The position numbers and the translations under genes are program-made. Below the pieces are notes generated by a model, which was given only the letters and a program-made list of their open reading frames with translations, ran no database searches and was not told where the DNA came from. From Prevotellaceae bacterium (lineage in GTDB: Bacteria > Bacteroidota > Bacteroidia > Bacteroidales > UBA932), in the NCBI GenBank assembly GCA_031288885.1, contig JAITQP010000286.1:1-7486 (forward strand): 7,486 bases of DNA, in the 5' to 3' direction. This document shows, piece after piece, positions 1 through 6,653 of this stretch. Position 1 is the stretch's first letter. Each line of letters starts with the position of its first letter.

Positions 1-18
1 ACATTCCTAACGGAATGT
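1..18. other. Perfect 7-bp hairpin at the window edge, downstream of nagB
   Basis: ACATTCC and GGAATGT form a perfect 7-bp inverted repeat around a TAAC loop. It lies 63 bases beyond the nagB stop codon in the direction of nagB transcription, so it could be the stem of a terminator for the amino-sugar genes. The bases that would hold the U-tract on the minus strand are outside the window, so this cannot be decided here. Confidence 0.3.
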
Positions 19-80
19 GAGGGCAAGCACGGCAAATTACCGAATTTGAGCCGGATTTTTACGCTGCAGCAAAGTCACCC

Positions 81-863
81 TCAGCCTTCAATTTCCTTGA
101 AGTAGCGGTAGGTGTTTACCGTGAGCTCGCCGGCGGCGGCGTCATCGCAGATGATCATTCCGCGGGGGTGAATTTGGAGGGCGCTGATAGTCCACTTTTG
201 GCAGTACGCGCCCTCCACGCCGTGCTTCACGGCCAGCGCCTTGCTGCTTCCGGTGGCGAGGATGAGCACCTCGCGCGCCGCCAGAATGGTGCCTATGCCC
301 ACCGTCAGCGCGCTGCGCGGAACGGCGTTGACGTCGTTGCCAAAGAAGCGCGAGTTGGCCTCCAGCGTGTCGCAGGTGAGCGTTTTGATGCGCGTAAGCG
401 AGGTGAGCGACGAGAACGGCTCGTTGAACGCAATGTGCCCATCGTTGCCCACGCCGCCCAAAAACAGGTCAATGCCGCCGTAGGTGGAGATTTTTGCCTC
501 GTAGCTCCGGCACTCCTCCTCCAAGTCGTTGGCGTTGCCGTTGAGTATGTTCACGTTGGCGGGAGGGATGTCGATGTGCTTAAAAAAGTTGCCCCACATA
601 AAGGAGTGGTAGCTCTGGGGGTGGTCTTGCGGAAGCCCCACGTACTCGTCCATGTTAAACGTCACCACGTTTTTGAAGGACACGTCGCCCTGCTTGTTGG
701 CCTTTATCAGCTCCTTGTAGGTTTCCAGCGGGGTTGACCCCGTGGGAAGCCCCAGCACGAAGGGTTTTTCCGATTTTTTCCCGTGCTCGTTAATTCTTGC
801 AGTAATATGTGCTGCCGCCCGCTGCGCAACATCCAGCGCATTTTTTTCTATAGCTAACCGCAT
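81..863 (-). CDS. nagB: Glucosamine-6-phosphate deaminase NagB
   Basis: This cytoplasmic enzyme converts glucosamine-6-phosphate to fructose-6-phosphate and ammonia, the last step of amino-sugar catabolism. The 260-residue product aligns without gaps to E. coli NagB (266 residues) over nearly its whole length. The motifs [11 protein letters not shown] (35-45), [12 protein letters not shown] (67-78) and [14 protein letters not shown] (136-149) are intact. The catalytic residues known from E. coli fall at the same numbers here: D72, D141, H143 and E148. Residues of the E. coli GlcNAc-6-phosphate allosteric pocket are also kept (S151, S152, R158, K160, Y254), so the enzyme may be allosterically activated, although that is inference. 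The ATG at 863 matches the family N-terminus and has no Shine-Dalgarno sequence. The gene starts 84 bases after the stop of the NagB/PIG-L fusion gene on the same strand. I see only a poor promoter match in that gap (TTTG, 20 bases, AGCGTTTG), so co-transcription is likely. Confidence 0.97.
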   Translation of the reverse strand: MRLAIEKNALDVAQRAAAHITARINEHGKKSEKPFVLGLPTGSTPLETYKELIKANKQGDVSFKNVVTFNMDEYVGLPQDHPQSYHSFMWGNFFKHIDIPPANVNILNGNANDLEEECRSYEAKISTYGGIDLFLGGVGNDGHIAFNEPFSSLTSLTRIKTLTCDTLEANSRFFGNDVNAVPRSALTVGIGTILAAREVLILATGSSKALAVKHGVEGAYCQKWTISALQIHPRGMIICDDAAAGELTVNTYRYFKEIEG

Positions 864-947
864 GATAGTATGGTTTTCAGTATTATAATGTTCAACTATT
901 CAGTAATTTTTCAAACGCTGCTTTCTCAGCTTATTTTCGCAAATTTC

Positions 948-2888
948 TCAGATTATCCTCACAAACACCTCAATGGCTTGGTACTCCGCCATTCCCAGCT
1001 TGTCGTACATGCGCGCCGTGTTTTGCGTTCTGTCTTCGGCGCGCTCCCAAAATTCGCGGGTATCGCTGCCCGGGAAGGGCACAATGTCCTTCTGCGAGAG
1101 GTGTCGGTAGATGGCGTGGCGTTTTTTCAGCATTTCCTCGGGGCTGAGCGGCACGGCCATGTCCACCATGCCCAGCTCCCACTCCTGCCACGCTCCGCGG
1201 TAGAGCCACATTTGCACGTCCTTTGCCCACGCTTCTTTCCCCACTACCTGCATAGCCGCCAGCACCGCCTCAATGCAAATGCGGTGGGTGCCGTGCGGGT
1301 CGGAGAGGTCGCCGGCGGCGTAGATTTGGTGGGGCTTCAGCTCGTTGAGCAGGCGCACCACAATGTCGACGTCCTCCTGCTGGAGCACACCCTTTTTTAT
1401 GCCGCCCGTTTCGTAAAAGGGGAGGTTGAGGAAGTGCGCGTGGGTTTCCTCGTTCAGCCCAAACAGGCGCGAGGCGGCCTTAGCCTCTGCGCGCCGTATG
1501 GCGGCCTTTACGTCGCGCAGCTCGCGCGGCTCGGGCTCTCCGGCCTTTTTGTTGGCGATAAGCGCTTTTACGTGCTCAAACTTGTCGCAGAGCTGCAGCT
1601 CGCGGGCGGTGTCCATAATCTGTAGCACAACGTCGTCGTGCACCGCAACGTTGCCCGAAGTCTGGTAGGCCACGTGCACGTCGTGCCCCTGATCCACCAG
1701 CCGCAGGAACGTTCCGCCCATGGATATCACGTCGTCGTCGGGGTGGGGGGAGAAGATGAGCACGCGCTTGGGGAAGGGCTTGGAGGTTACCGGTCGCGTG
1801 GCGTCGTCGGCGTTGGGTTTTCCGCCGGGCCAGCCCGTGATGGTGTGCTGGAGGTCGTTGAATATGTCAATGTTTACCTTGTCGTAGGAGCCTACGCTTT
1901 CGAGCAGGGAGCCCAGCGAGTTTTCGATGTAGTCCTGATAGGTGAGCTTGAGGATGGGCTTGTTGACCACGCCGCACAGCCACACCACCGCCTTTCGGGC
2001 AAACTTTCGCGTCCACCTGCAGGGGCCAACCAGCCACGGCGTTTGCTCGCGGGTGAGCAGCCCTGCGGCGGTTTCGTCCACCACAATTTCGATGCTGGGG
2101 TGATTTTGCAGCAGCGACGCGGGGATTTGGTCTGTCACCTCGCCCTCCACCACCTTGCTCACAATCGACGCCTTGCTTTCGCTCCACGCCAGCAGGATAA
2201 TTCGCTTGGCGCGCATGATGGTGCCCATGCCCATGGTGATGGCCAGCCGCGGGATGGCGTTGTAGTCGTGGAATAGGGGTTGCAGAGATTTGCGCGTAGC
2301 GTGGTTGAGCTGCACCAGCCGCGTGCGCGACTTGACGTAGGAGCCCGGCTCGTTGAAGCCTATTTGCCCCTGCTCGCCCATGCCCATGATCATCAGGTCG
2401 ATTTTGCGGATGCCGTTCTCAAACTGCTTGCAGTACTCCGACACCGTGTCAATCGGCGTTGTTCCGTCAAAAATGTGAATGTTTTCGGGGCGGATGTTGA
2501 TGTGGCTCAAAAAATCCTCGTGTATGCGGAAGTTGCGGCTTTGCTGCTCGGTGGCTTTGATGGGGTAGAGCTCATCCAAGCTGTACACCGCCACGTTTTC
2601 AAACGACACTTCGCCTTTCCGGTAGCGCTTCACCAGCTCCCTGTACAGGCCGATGGGGGTGCGTCCGGTGCTCAGCCCGAGCACAAAGGGATCCTCGCCC
2701 GCATCGGGGGCACCCTTGCAGCCGTGGCTGTTAATCATCTCTACAATGGCGTTGGAAACGTACTGTACGCCCTCGTATTCGCTTTCGTAAATGCAGGTGC
2801 GTATTTTTTCGTACCGCTGCAAGATGTCGCTTGGCGTTGCGTTGGCCACCAACCCGCCATCCTTCGGCAGCCTGTATCGTGTGTGCAT
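948..2888 (-). CDS. NagB-like domain fused to PIG-L/LmbE family N-deacetylase
   Basis: The 646-residue product has two domains. Residues about 30-290 are a NagB/6-phosphogluconolactonase-fold domain (FVLGLSTGRTP at 68-78, SLDELYPI at 103-110, GMGEQGQIGFNEPGS at 169-183). Residues about 373-540 are a PIG-L/LmbE domain of the zinc-dependent N-acetyl-sugar deacetylase type, joined by a conserved segment (TGWPGGKPNADD, 351-362). The deacetylase half looks active: SPHPDDDV gives H382, base D384 and D385, and PHGTH gives H532 and H535, matching the metal and catalytic positions of MshB-type enzymes. The deaminase half keeps D105 and E180, but the NagB catalytic D141 and H143 are replaced by Q173 and Q175, so ordinary deamination is doubtful. 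Fusions of this length occur in Bacteroides and are usually annotated as glucosamine-6-phosphate deaminase, which this sequence does not support. The likely role is deacetylating an amino-sugar substrate for the neighbouring NagB, with the N-terminal half binding or sensing sugar. A promoter lies at 2965-2995. Confidence 0.93.
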   Translation of the reverse strand: MHTRYRLPKDGGLVANATPSDILQRYEKIRTCIYESEYEGVQYVSNAIVEMINSHGCKGAPDAGEDPFVLGLSTGRTPIGLYRELVKRYRKGEVSFENVAVYSLDELYPIKATEQQSRNFRIHEDFLSHINIRPENIHIFDGTTPIDTVSEYCKQFENGIRKIDLMIMGMGEQGQIGFNEPGSYVKSRTRLVQLNHATRKSLQPLFHDYNAIPRLAITMGMGTIMRAKRIILLAWSESKASIVSKVVEGEVTDQIPASLLQNHPSIEIVVDETAAGLLTREQTPWLVGPCRWTRKFARKAVVWLCGVVNKPILKLTYQDYIENSLGSLLESVGSYDKVNIDIFNDLQHTITGWPGGKPNADDATRPVTSKPFPKRVLIFSPHPDDDVISMGGTFLRLVDQGHDVHVAYQTSGNVAVHDDVVLQIMDTARELQLCDKFEHVKALIANKKAGEPEPRELRDVKAAIRRAEAKAASRLFGLNEETHAHFLNLPFYETGGIKKGVLQQEDVDIVVRLLNELKPHQIYAAGDLSDPHGTHRICIEAVLAAMQVVGKEAWAKDVQMWLYRGAWQEWELGMVDMAVPLSPEEMLKKRHAIYRHLSQKDIVPFPGSDTREFWERAEDRTQNTARMYDKLGMAEYQAIEVFVRII

Positions 2889-2964
2889 GATGTTACTGAG
2901 TTAAAAGTTAGTACATAGAAGCGGAGCGGCATTCGCTACAAAGCCATGCGCGCTATTGCAGGCA

Positions 2965-2995
2965 CAAATGTAAGTAAAAAAACATACAAAGCAAA
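2965..2995 (-). promoter_or_regulatory. Bacteroidota-type promoter of the NagB/PIG-L fusion gene (and probably nagB)
   Basis: On the minus strand, TTTG (2995-2992) is followed after exactly 19 bases by TACATTTG (2972-2965). This matches the Bacteroidota housekeeping sigma consensus (TTTG at -33, TAnnTTTG at -7). Transcription should start near 2959, giving a leader of about 70 bases before the ATG at 2888. The sequence around the -33 element contains repeated GCATTT/CATTTGC words (2991-3015) that could be an operator for the adjacent ROK regulator. That is a guess. Confidence 0.7.
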
Positions 2996-3003
2996 TGAAA
3001 TGC

Positions 3004-3034
3004 GAAAAATAAATGCTCCGGCAGCCACGCTACC
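3004..3034 (-). terminator. Weak terminator-like hairpin after the ROK gene
   Basis: On the minus strand, GGTAGC and GCTGCC form a 6-bp stem (one U-G wobble) around a GTG loop. About six bases later comes the T-rich stretch ATTTATTTTT. It begins 20 bases after the ROK stop codon and just before the promoter of the next gene. The distance from stem to T-tract is longer than in good intrinsic terminators, so read-through into the fusion gene remains possible. Confidence 0.3.
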
Positions 3035-3053
3035 TGTGCTGGGGCAATGCGGA

Positions 3054-4265
3054 TTACGTTGCTTCGGCTTCAAAAAATTTGTTTTTTTCCAGCACATACT
3101 CCACCATGAACGGCACGTTGCCAAACAGGGGGGCGTTATCGCCTATGGAGGACGTGATGATTTTGCAGCTGCTCAGGAGCTGCGGGAGCGCGTACCTGTT
3201 CAGGTGCTGCTGCAGGGGGTTGAGCAGGTACTGTCCGGCGGCCGTGAGCTCGCCGCCCAGAATAATCATCTCGGGGTTGAACAGGTGCAGCATGATGGTG
3301 ATAATTCTGCTCAGGTGCTCCGACATCTGCGCAAACAGGTTAATGGTAAACCTGTCGCCGGCGTGGAGCGCCTGCAGAATGTGCTGCAGGGTGAGGTAGC
3401 TTCCGCTCGCCACGAGGTCGTTGAGCGCGGTGCTGGCGCCGCCGCGGATATTTTCCAGAATTTTGGAAACGATGGCCGCCTCAGAAATCTCCGTCTCCGG
3501 ACAGCCTTTTTTGCCGCAGTGGCACAGCTTATTGTTATCCACAATAGGGATGTGCCCTATTTCCCCCGCCATGCCGTCAACGCCCATGTAGAGCTTTCCG
3601 TTGAGCACCATCCCCATGCCAATGCCGGTGCCGCCGAGGTAGAGGTATAGGAAGTTATCCACGCCCTTTCCGGCGCCCATGGTTTGCTCGGCAATCGTTA
3701 TGGCGTCCATGTCGTGCTGCACCAGCACGGGGTAGGGGAACATTTTTGAGAAGATTTCGGCAACCGGACGGTTAACGTTGCCAAAGTAGTTGTAGTTAAT
3801 GCCCGATTTTTTATCGGTCAGCCCGGGTATGGCAATGCTGATGCCCATAATCTGCCGCCGGTTAATCTTGCTGCTGTTGATAATTGCGCGGACGCTTCGC
3901 TGCAAGATTTTGAGCATTTCGTTGGGGGTGGTAATGCCTATTTTTACCGCTGTGATGGGGGTTATGAACTCATTATAGAGGTTTGCTATGGAAATGCGCA
4001 TGGTAAACCGCTCAACGCACACCACCACGCAGTAGGCAAAGTTGGGGTTGAGCGCGTAGGTGTAGGCGCAGCGACCCCCGTTGGAGGCGGCTTTGCCGGT
4101 TATCAGCAGCATTTGCCGCTGTACAAGCTCCTCCACCACCTTGCCAAGCGTAGGGATGGTATAGTTGATGTGGTTGCGCAGCTGCGGAATGGTGAGCTGC
4201 CGTTGGTAGTACAAATGGCGAAGAATGTCATTCTTCAAAAGAGGTTGTTTTGGTTGTGGTTGCAT
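3054..4265 (-). CDS. ROK-family transcriptional regulator (NagC/Mlc-like)
   Basis: The product has an N-terminal winged helix-turn-helix (about residues 8-58; LLKNDILRHLYYQRQLTIPQL) followed by a ROK sugar-binding domain, the architecture of NagC, Mlc and XylR. The ROK signature GGTGIGMGMVLNGKLYMG (about 211-228) leads into GMAGEIGHIPI with E235 and H238. The zinc motif CHCGKKGCPE supplies C248, C250 and C255. HDMDA places an aspartate (D185) at the position used by ROK sugar kinases, but the DNA-binding domain marks a regulator. The likely ligand is an amino-sugar phosphate, given the neighbours. Numbering assumes the ATG at 4265 (403 residues). A TTG two codons upstream (4271) is possible but less likely, and neither start has a Shine-Dalgarno sequence. 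The next gene downstream, 165 bases away, has its own promoter, which suggests regulation in trans as well as possible read-through. Confidence 0.93.
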   Translation of the reverse strand: MQPQPKQPLLKNDILRHLYYQRQLTIPQLRNHINYTIPTLGKVVEELVQRQMLLITGKAASNGGRCAYTYALNPNFAYCVVVCVERFTMRISIANLYNEFITPITAVKIGITTPNEMLKILQRSVRAIINSSKINRRQIMGISIAIPGLTDKKSGINYNYFGNVNRPVAEIFSKMFPYPVLVQHDMDAITIAEQTMGAGKGVDNFLYLYLGGTGIGMGMVLNGKLYMGVDGMAGEIGHIPIVDNNKLCHCGKKGCPETEISEAAIVSKILENIRGGASTALNDLVASGSYLTLQHILQALHAGDRFTINLFAQMSEHLSRIITIMLHLFNPEMIILGGELTAAGQYLLNPLQQHLNRYALPQLLSSCKIITSSIGDNAPLFGNVPFMVEYVLEKNKFFEAEAT

Positions 4266-4271
4266 ACACAA

Positions 4272-4620
4272 AATGCTAAAAGTTGTTTTAAATACAGAAT
4301 ATTCCTGTTAGCTCAGCAGCCCGTTGTGCTCCCTGTGCTTTTGCGGGAAATATATTAGCGCTTTTTGCGGCAAAGATGCTGTGGGCTGCAGAAAGCGTGG
4401 TTAACGTTCAACTTCAATTCAGTAAAAGGTCTCCCCTCGCAAAGCCACATGGCGCAACCATGTGGAGCCTCAAAAAAAGAGGGGGTATTGCGTGCGCGTA
4501 ATAATCTATTCTGTGTATGCGTGCGAGCCCGTACGCGCCGTGCACGTCATCTGTGCAGGTGCGGTACAAAACGGTTTTTACAATGTTTACGTTCATTTTT
4601 TGCTCGCGTAAAAACAGAGG
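4272..4620 (-). other. Long structured leader region of the ROK gene
   Basis: If transcription starts at the promoter at 4621-4651, about 350 bases precede the ROK start codon. The region forms a two-tier stem: outer CCCCTC/GAGGGG (4433-4438 with 4479-4484) and inner CCACATGG/CCATGTGG (4445-4452 with 4458-4465) around a 5-base loop. A second partly paired segment at about 4520-4575 includes TGCAC/GTGCA. There is no U-tract after the main stem on the minus strand, so it is not a simple terminator. A 60-codon reading frame (4414-4596) spans the region, but its protein is unlike anything I recognise and the hairpin lies inside it. I treat it as non-coding leader, or possibly a separate small RNA. 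No known riboswitch core is recognised. Confidence 0.35.
4294..4308. promoter_or_regulatory. Imperfect palindrome upstream of the ROK gene, possible operator
   Basis: The segment holds the perfect 8-bp palindrome GAATATTC flanked by ACA and TGT arms, with one extra C. It is about 30 bases upstream of the preferred ROK start codon, where an autoregulatory site would be expected. I found no second copy at the fusion-gene promoter, so the assignment rests on position and symmetry only. Confidence 0.2.
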
Positions 4621-4651
4621 CAAAAGTAATAAAAAATTTTTAACAAACAAA
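4621..4651 (-). promoter_or_regulatory. Bacteroidota-type promoter upstream of the ROK leader
   Basis: On the minus strand, TTTG (4651-4648) is followed after 19 bases by TACTTTTG (4628-4621), a full match to TTTG-N19-TAnnTTTG. Transcription would start near 4615 and run leftward toward the ROK gene. I see no better promoter closer to that gene. The nearest alternative, TATATTTC at about 4350, has wrong spacing to its upstream TTTG. Confidence 0.55.
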
Positions 4652-4700
4652 AAGTGATAAAGAATTAATACTTAACGTTTTTTGCAAGGTGCATGTCCGG

Positions 4701-4722
4701 CGTGCCGTATAAAAACGGCACG
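4701..4722. repeat. Perfect 8-bp inverted repeat in the ROK/SUMF1 spacer
   Basis: CGTGCCGT and ACGGCACG form a perfect 8-bp stem around the loop ATAAAA. Neither strand has a U-tract after it, so it is not an ordinary intrinsic terminator. A 10-base self-complementary word (AAGCATGCTT) lies about 10 bases further on. Nothing else is recognised between this repeat and the terminator at 4805-4845. Confidence 0.5.
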
Positions 4723-4804
4723 TCAACGCTAAAGCATGCTTCGCGCGGTTACAAGTTCGTAGGGCTGCCTCATTCCCGCCCGCATATTTTCCGGCAAACC
4801 CACG

Positions 4805-4845
4805 CAAAAAACAACCCAAACAGGGTTCAAAACCCTGTTTGGGTT
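4805..4845 (-). terminator. Strong intrinsic terminator of the SUMF1-domain gene
   Basis: A perfect 15-bp stem (4813-4827 with 4831-4845) closes a 3-base loop. On the minus strand it is followed by GTTTTTT (4812-4806). It lies 47 bases beyond the stop codon at 4892, in the direction of that gene's transcription. Each arm is itself bounded by AACCC and GGGTT, so two small hairpins could form instead of the single long one. Confidence 0.9.
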
Positions 4846-4891
4846 AACAGCTACATCCTCTCACACGCGAGGACAGACGCCACAGGAAACG

Positions 4892-6151
4892 TTACTGTGC
4901 AGGCAAAACTACGCGGAAGCCTGTATAGCTGTTGGCGAGTGTGAAGCCGCGACTATGGCGAGAAGCAACACGAGGATAAAAGCCAGTGATGGCATCGCCA
5001 TAGTTGCCGCCGCGAACTATACGGTTAGCGCCGTTATCAGGCCCTTTAGGGTTAACTGTACCATCCGTAAGCGTGTTCTTATAATAGTTAGCATCATACC
5101 AATCAGAACACCACTCTTCCACATTGCCGGACATATCGTAAATTCCCAGCCCATTCGGCTTCTTCTGACCTACAGGATGAGTGCGGCTGCTGGAATTACT
5201 CAAGCACCACCCAACTTCGCCAAGGTCGTTACTCCCGCTATACTTGTAGGCATCACATTGCCCAGCCTTACACCCGCGCGCTGCGTACTCCCACTCCGTG
5301 CTCGTCGGTAATCGATACTGCTTCCCTGTTAACGCATTCAGCCGCGGAAGAAAAGCCGTGTCGACTTCATTCCATTTCACAGTCTCAATCGGCAATTGGT
5401 CATCATCTTTCCAGTTCCCAGGGTTCGAAAGGGTAGGATGACCTTTCATAGCTGCTATCCACTGTGCCCGAGTTATTTCATATTTACCTATGCTAAAGCT
5501 GCTCACCGTCACCGTGCGCTGGGGGGTCTCACGGTTGTCGCCGTTGCAGGGAGCATCGGTACCACCGTTACACCCTACCTGAAACGTGCCCCCCGTCACA
5601 AACACCATTTCAATATCCAGCTCCGCAGGGTAAGCTCGCGTTGGAGTTGGCGTGCTACGCCTACGCTCAGGTCCGTTCAGCTGCTGCGCTAACGCCGAAG
5701 ACACCCGCGGCAGCTCGCCGCTACCCACGCCGGTGCGAACGTAGTTGCCTCTGCTAAGCACCTTGCTGTCTTTGGCGTCAATAAGCTGCGCATAAAACAT
5801 GTGGTCGCTACCTTTGACGTCATCCACCACCAAGCATATCGCCGATATGCCGTTGGCGCGTCCCCACGCGGCGAGCGCGCTTCGGTCTATGCTGCTACCG
5901 CCGCCGGAGGCGTACGTGACGCGCAGCTCGTCACGCTTGCCGCTAGTATTCACGGAGGTCAGCGCGTACTGCCCGCCGGAGGTGAGGTTGCTGCCCATCT
6001 GGGTGGCAAGCGCGTTACCCAGCGTGTTGTCCATGCCCACCACAAATACGGCCAGCGTGGGCTTATCGGCGCCCAGCGCGCCGATTGTCATCGTGTTTAC
6101 TGCCCCAACGAGCAGCAAAGCACACAAATAAAGCTTGTAATTCTGTTTCAT
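4892..6151 (-). CDS. Exported SUMF1/FGE-fold protein with CsgG/LpoB-like N-terminal region
   Basis: Residues 1 to about 28 form a signal peptide (KQNYK, then a hydrophobic stretch ending in a GALGA-type site), so the protein is probably periplasmic or secreted. Residues about 30-160 alternate strands and helices in the style of CsgG/LpoB/TolB-N regions (PTLAVFVVG, ISAICLVVDDVKG, FYAQLIDAKDSKVLSRG). A short linker rich in proline and threonine (165-172) leads to a SUMF1/FGE-sulfatase domain (about 181-416). Its hallmarks are MVFVTGGTFQVG, FSIGKYEITRAQW, YRLPTSTEWEYAARG, PNGLGIYDMSGNVEEW, RIVRGGNYG and GFRVVL. True formylglycine-generating enzymes carry two copper-binding cysteines just after the RGG motif. 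Here that segment (GDAITGFYPRVASR) has none, so sulfatase maturation is unlikely and a binding or structural role fits better. C194/C202 and C294/C299 may form disulfides. The substrate is unknown. No sulfatase gene is present in the window. Confidence 0.9.
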   Translation of the reverse strand: MKQNYKLYLCALLLVGAVNTMTIGALGADKPTLAVFVVGMDNTLGNALATQMGSNLTSGGQYALTSVNTSGKRDELRVTYASGGGSSIDRSALAAWGRANGISAICLVVDDVKGSDHMFYAQLIDAKDSKVLSRGNYVRTGVGSGELPRVSSALAQQLNGPERRRSTPTPTRAYPAELDIEMVFVTGGTFQVGCNGGTDAPCNGDNRETPQRTVTVSSFSIGKYEITRAQWIAAMKGHPTLSNPGNWKDDDQLPIETVKWNEVDTAFLPRLNALTGKQYRLPTSTEWEYAARGCKAGQCDAYKYSGSNDLGEVGWCLSNSSSRTHPVGQKKPNGLGIYDMSGNVEEWCSDWYDANYYKNTLTDGTVNPKGPDNGANRIVRGGNYGDAITGFYPRVASRHSRGFTLANSYTGFRVVLPAQ

Positions 6152-6192
6152 TTCTTTGTTTTTTGAATTAATAATTGATTTTGCTTACTCTT

Positions 6193-6220
6193 TTACAGGA
6201 TTTTCAGCATTACCTCCTTT
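6193..6220 (-). other. Extended Shine-Dalgarno sequence with a five-codon ORF in the SUMF1-gene leader
   Basis: On the minus strand, AAAGGAGGTA (6220-6211) is directly followed by an ATG opening a five-codon frame, MLKIL, with its stop at 6193-6195. The motif covers the anti-Shine-Dalgarno complement almost completely. That stands out because the window's genes otherwise lack it, as is normal in Bacteroidota. It is about 60 bases upstream of the SUMF1-gene ATG and in a different frame, so it does not serve that start. The spacing to the tiny ORF's own ATG (2 bases) is too short for efficient initiation. It may be a ribosome-binding leader element or an accident. Confidence 0.3.
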
Positions 6221-6230
6221 GGGTTTAGGC

Positions 6231-6260
6231 AAATAAAAAAGCGGACTTGCTTTATCCGCT
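6231..6260 (-). terminator. Intrinsic terminator of candidate RNA 1
   Basis: On the minus strand, AGCGGA and TCCGCT form a 6-bp GC-rich stem (6260-6255 with 6245-6240) around a 9-base loop, followed by an unbroken T-run. The 5' arm overlaps the last three bases of the RNA 1 closing stem. It lies about 85 bases upstream of the SUMF1 gene, so that gene would need read-through or another promoter. I see no good promoter between the two. Confidence 0.75.
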
Positions 6261-6453
6261 TCTGAGGTCTGACACAACCTAACACTGAAGATAAGCAAGC
6301 CCGCATTTCTACGAGCGTTTACTCATTCAGTGTTTATTGAAAGTGTCAGTTCCAGAAGCCTGAATATAACGTTACGCTATTTTATTATGTCGTACTGTGC
6401 CTGTCGGCACATTTTTTGTCTTTATTCTACATAAAAATTTCGTTTAAAATTAA
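6235..6453 (-). ncRNA. Candidate rod-shaped small RNA 1 (6S-like architecture)
   Basis: A transcript from the promoter at 6459-6491 to the terminator at 6231-6260 would be about 219 bases. After about 94 bases of leader it folds into a 102-base rod (6258-6359). The rod has three perfect stems separated by bubbles: GCTTCTG/CAGAAGC (6258-6264 with 6353-6359), CTGACAC/GTGTCAG (6269-6275 with 6343-6349) and AACACTGAA/TTCAGTGTT (6281-6289 with 6326-6334), capped by a 36-base apical region. A closed rod with an asymmetric bubble, its own promoter and its own terminator fits 6S RNA and the Bacteroidales-1 RNA motif, but I cannot match primary sequence to either family. A MITE-like inverted-repeat element is an alternative. 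No convincing reading frame overlaps it. Confidence 0.5.
6396..6417 (+). terminator. Plus-strand intrinsic terminator inside the RNA 1 leader
   Basis: TGTGCC and GGCACA form a perfect 6-bp stem around TGTC, followed directly by six T on the plus strand. It would stop plus-strand transcription passing through the RNA 1 rod. I find no good plus-strand promoter upstream, so it may block antisense transcription, terminate a plus-strand version of the rod, or act as a hairpin in the RNA 1 leader on the minus strand. Confidence 0.55.
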
Positions 6454-6456
6454 TGG

Positions 6457-6506
6457 TGCAAATATACAATTATTATCTCAAATTATCCAAATTGGAGTGA
6501 AAAAAT
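6457..6506. repeat. Promoter-bearing repeat, copy A
   Basis: These 50 bases align without gaps to 6878-6927 with 38 identical positions. The repeat covers the whole promoter of RNA 1 and about 15 bases upstream of it. Similarity fades toward the transcribed side, so the promoter is the best-preserved part of the duplication. Confidence 0.75.
6459..6491 (-). promoter_or_regulatory. Bacteroidota-type promoter of candidate RNA 1
   Basis: On the minus strand, TTTG (6491-6488) is followed after 21 bases by TATATTTG (6466-6459), an exact TAnnTTTG. The predicted start is near 6453. Confidence 0.7.
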
Positions 6507-6626
6507 TTGGTAATTTGTTTTCCCTCTACTCTAAAGGCTTTTCGTGGGAAGTAATCCGCCCGTTGTTTTGAGAGGTTTCTGCTCCTCTGCCCGTTGGCGG
6601 TGGTTGGGCGCCACGTATAGGGACAT

Positions 6627-6653
6627 AAAAAAAGCGTGAAACTCAACTGTTTC
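6627..6653 (-). terminator. Weak terminator of candidate RNA 2
   Basis: On the minus strand, GAAAC and GTTTC form a 5-bp stem (6653-6649 with 6642-6638) around AGTTGA, then ACGC and seven T (6633-6627). The stem is AT-rich and the spacer long, so alone it is a poor terminator. An alternative 7-bp pairing between TTCACGC (6640-6634), which abuts the T-run, and GCGTGAA in the rod tip would be stronger. Confidence 0.45.

Noticed and set aside
4414..4650. 78-codon (or 60-codon from 4596) minus-strand reading frame upstream of the ROK gene
   Set aside because: It contains the perfect hairpin of the leader, its first start codon lies inside the promoter, and the translation shows no recognisable domain.
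6545..6600. Hairpin AGAGG/CCTCT flanked by two GCCCGTTG direct repeats
   Set aside because: The repeats are only 8 bases and there is no open reading frame or further element structure, so an insertion-site interpretation is not supported.
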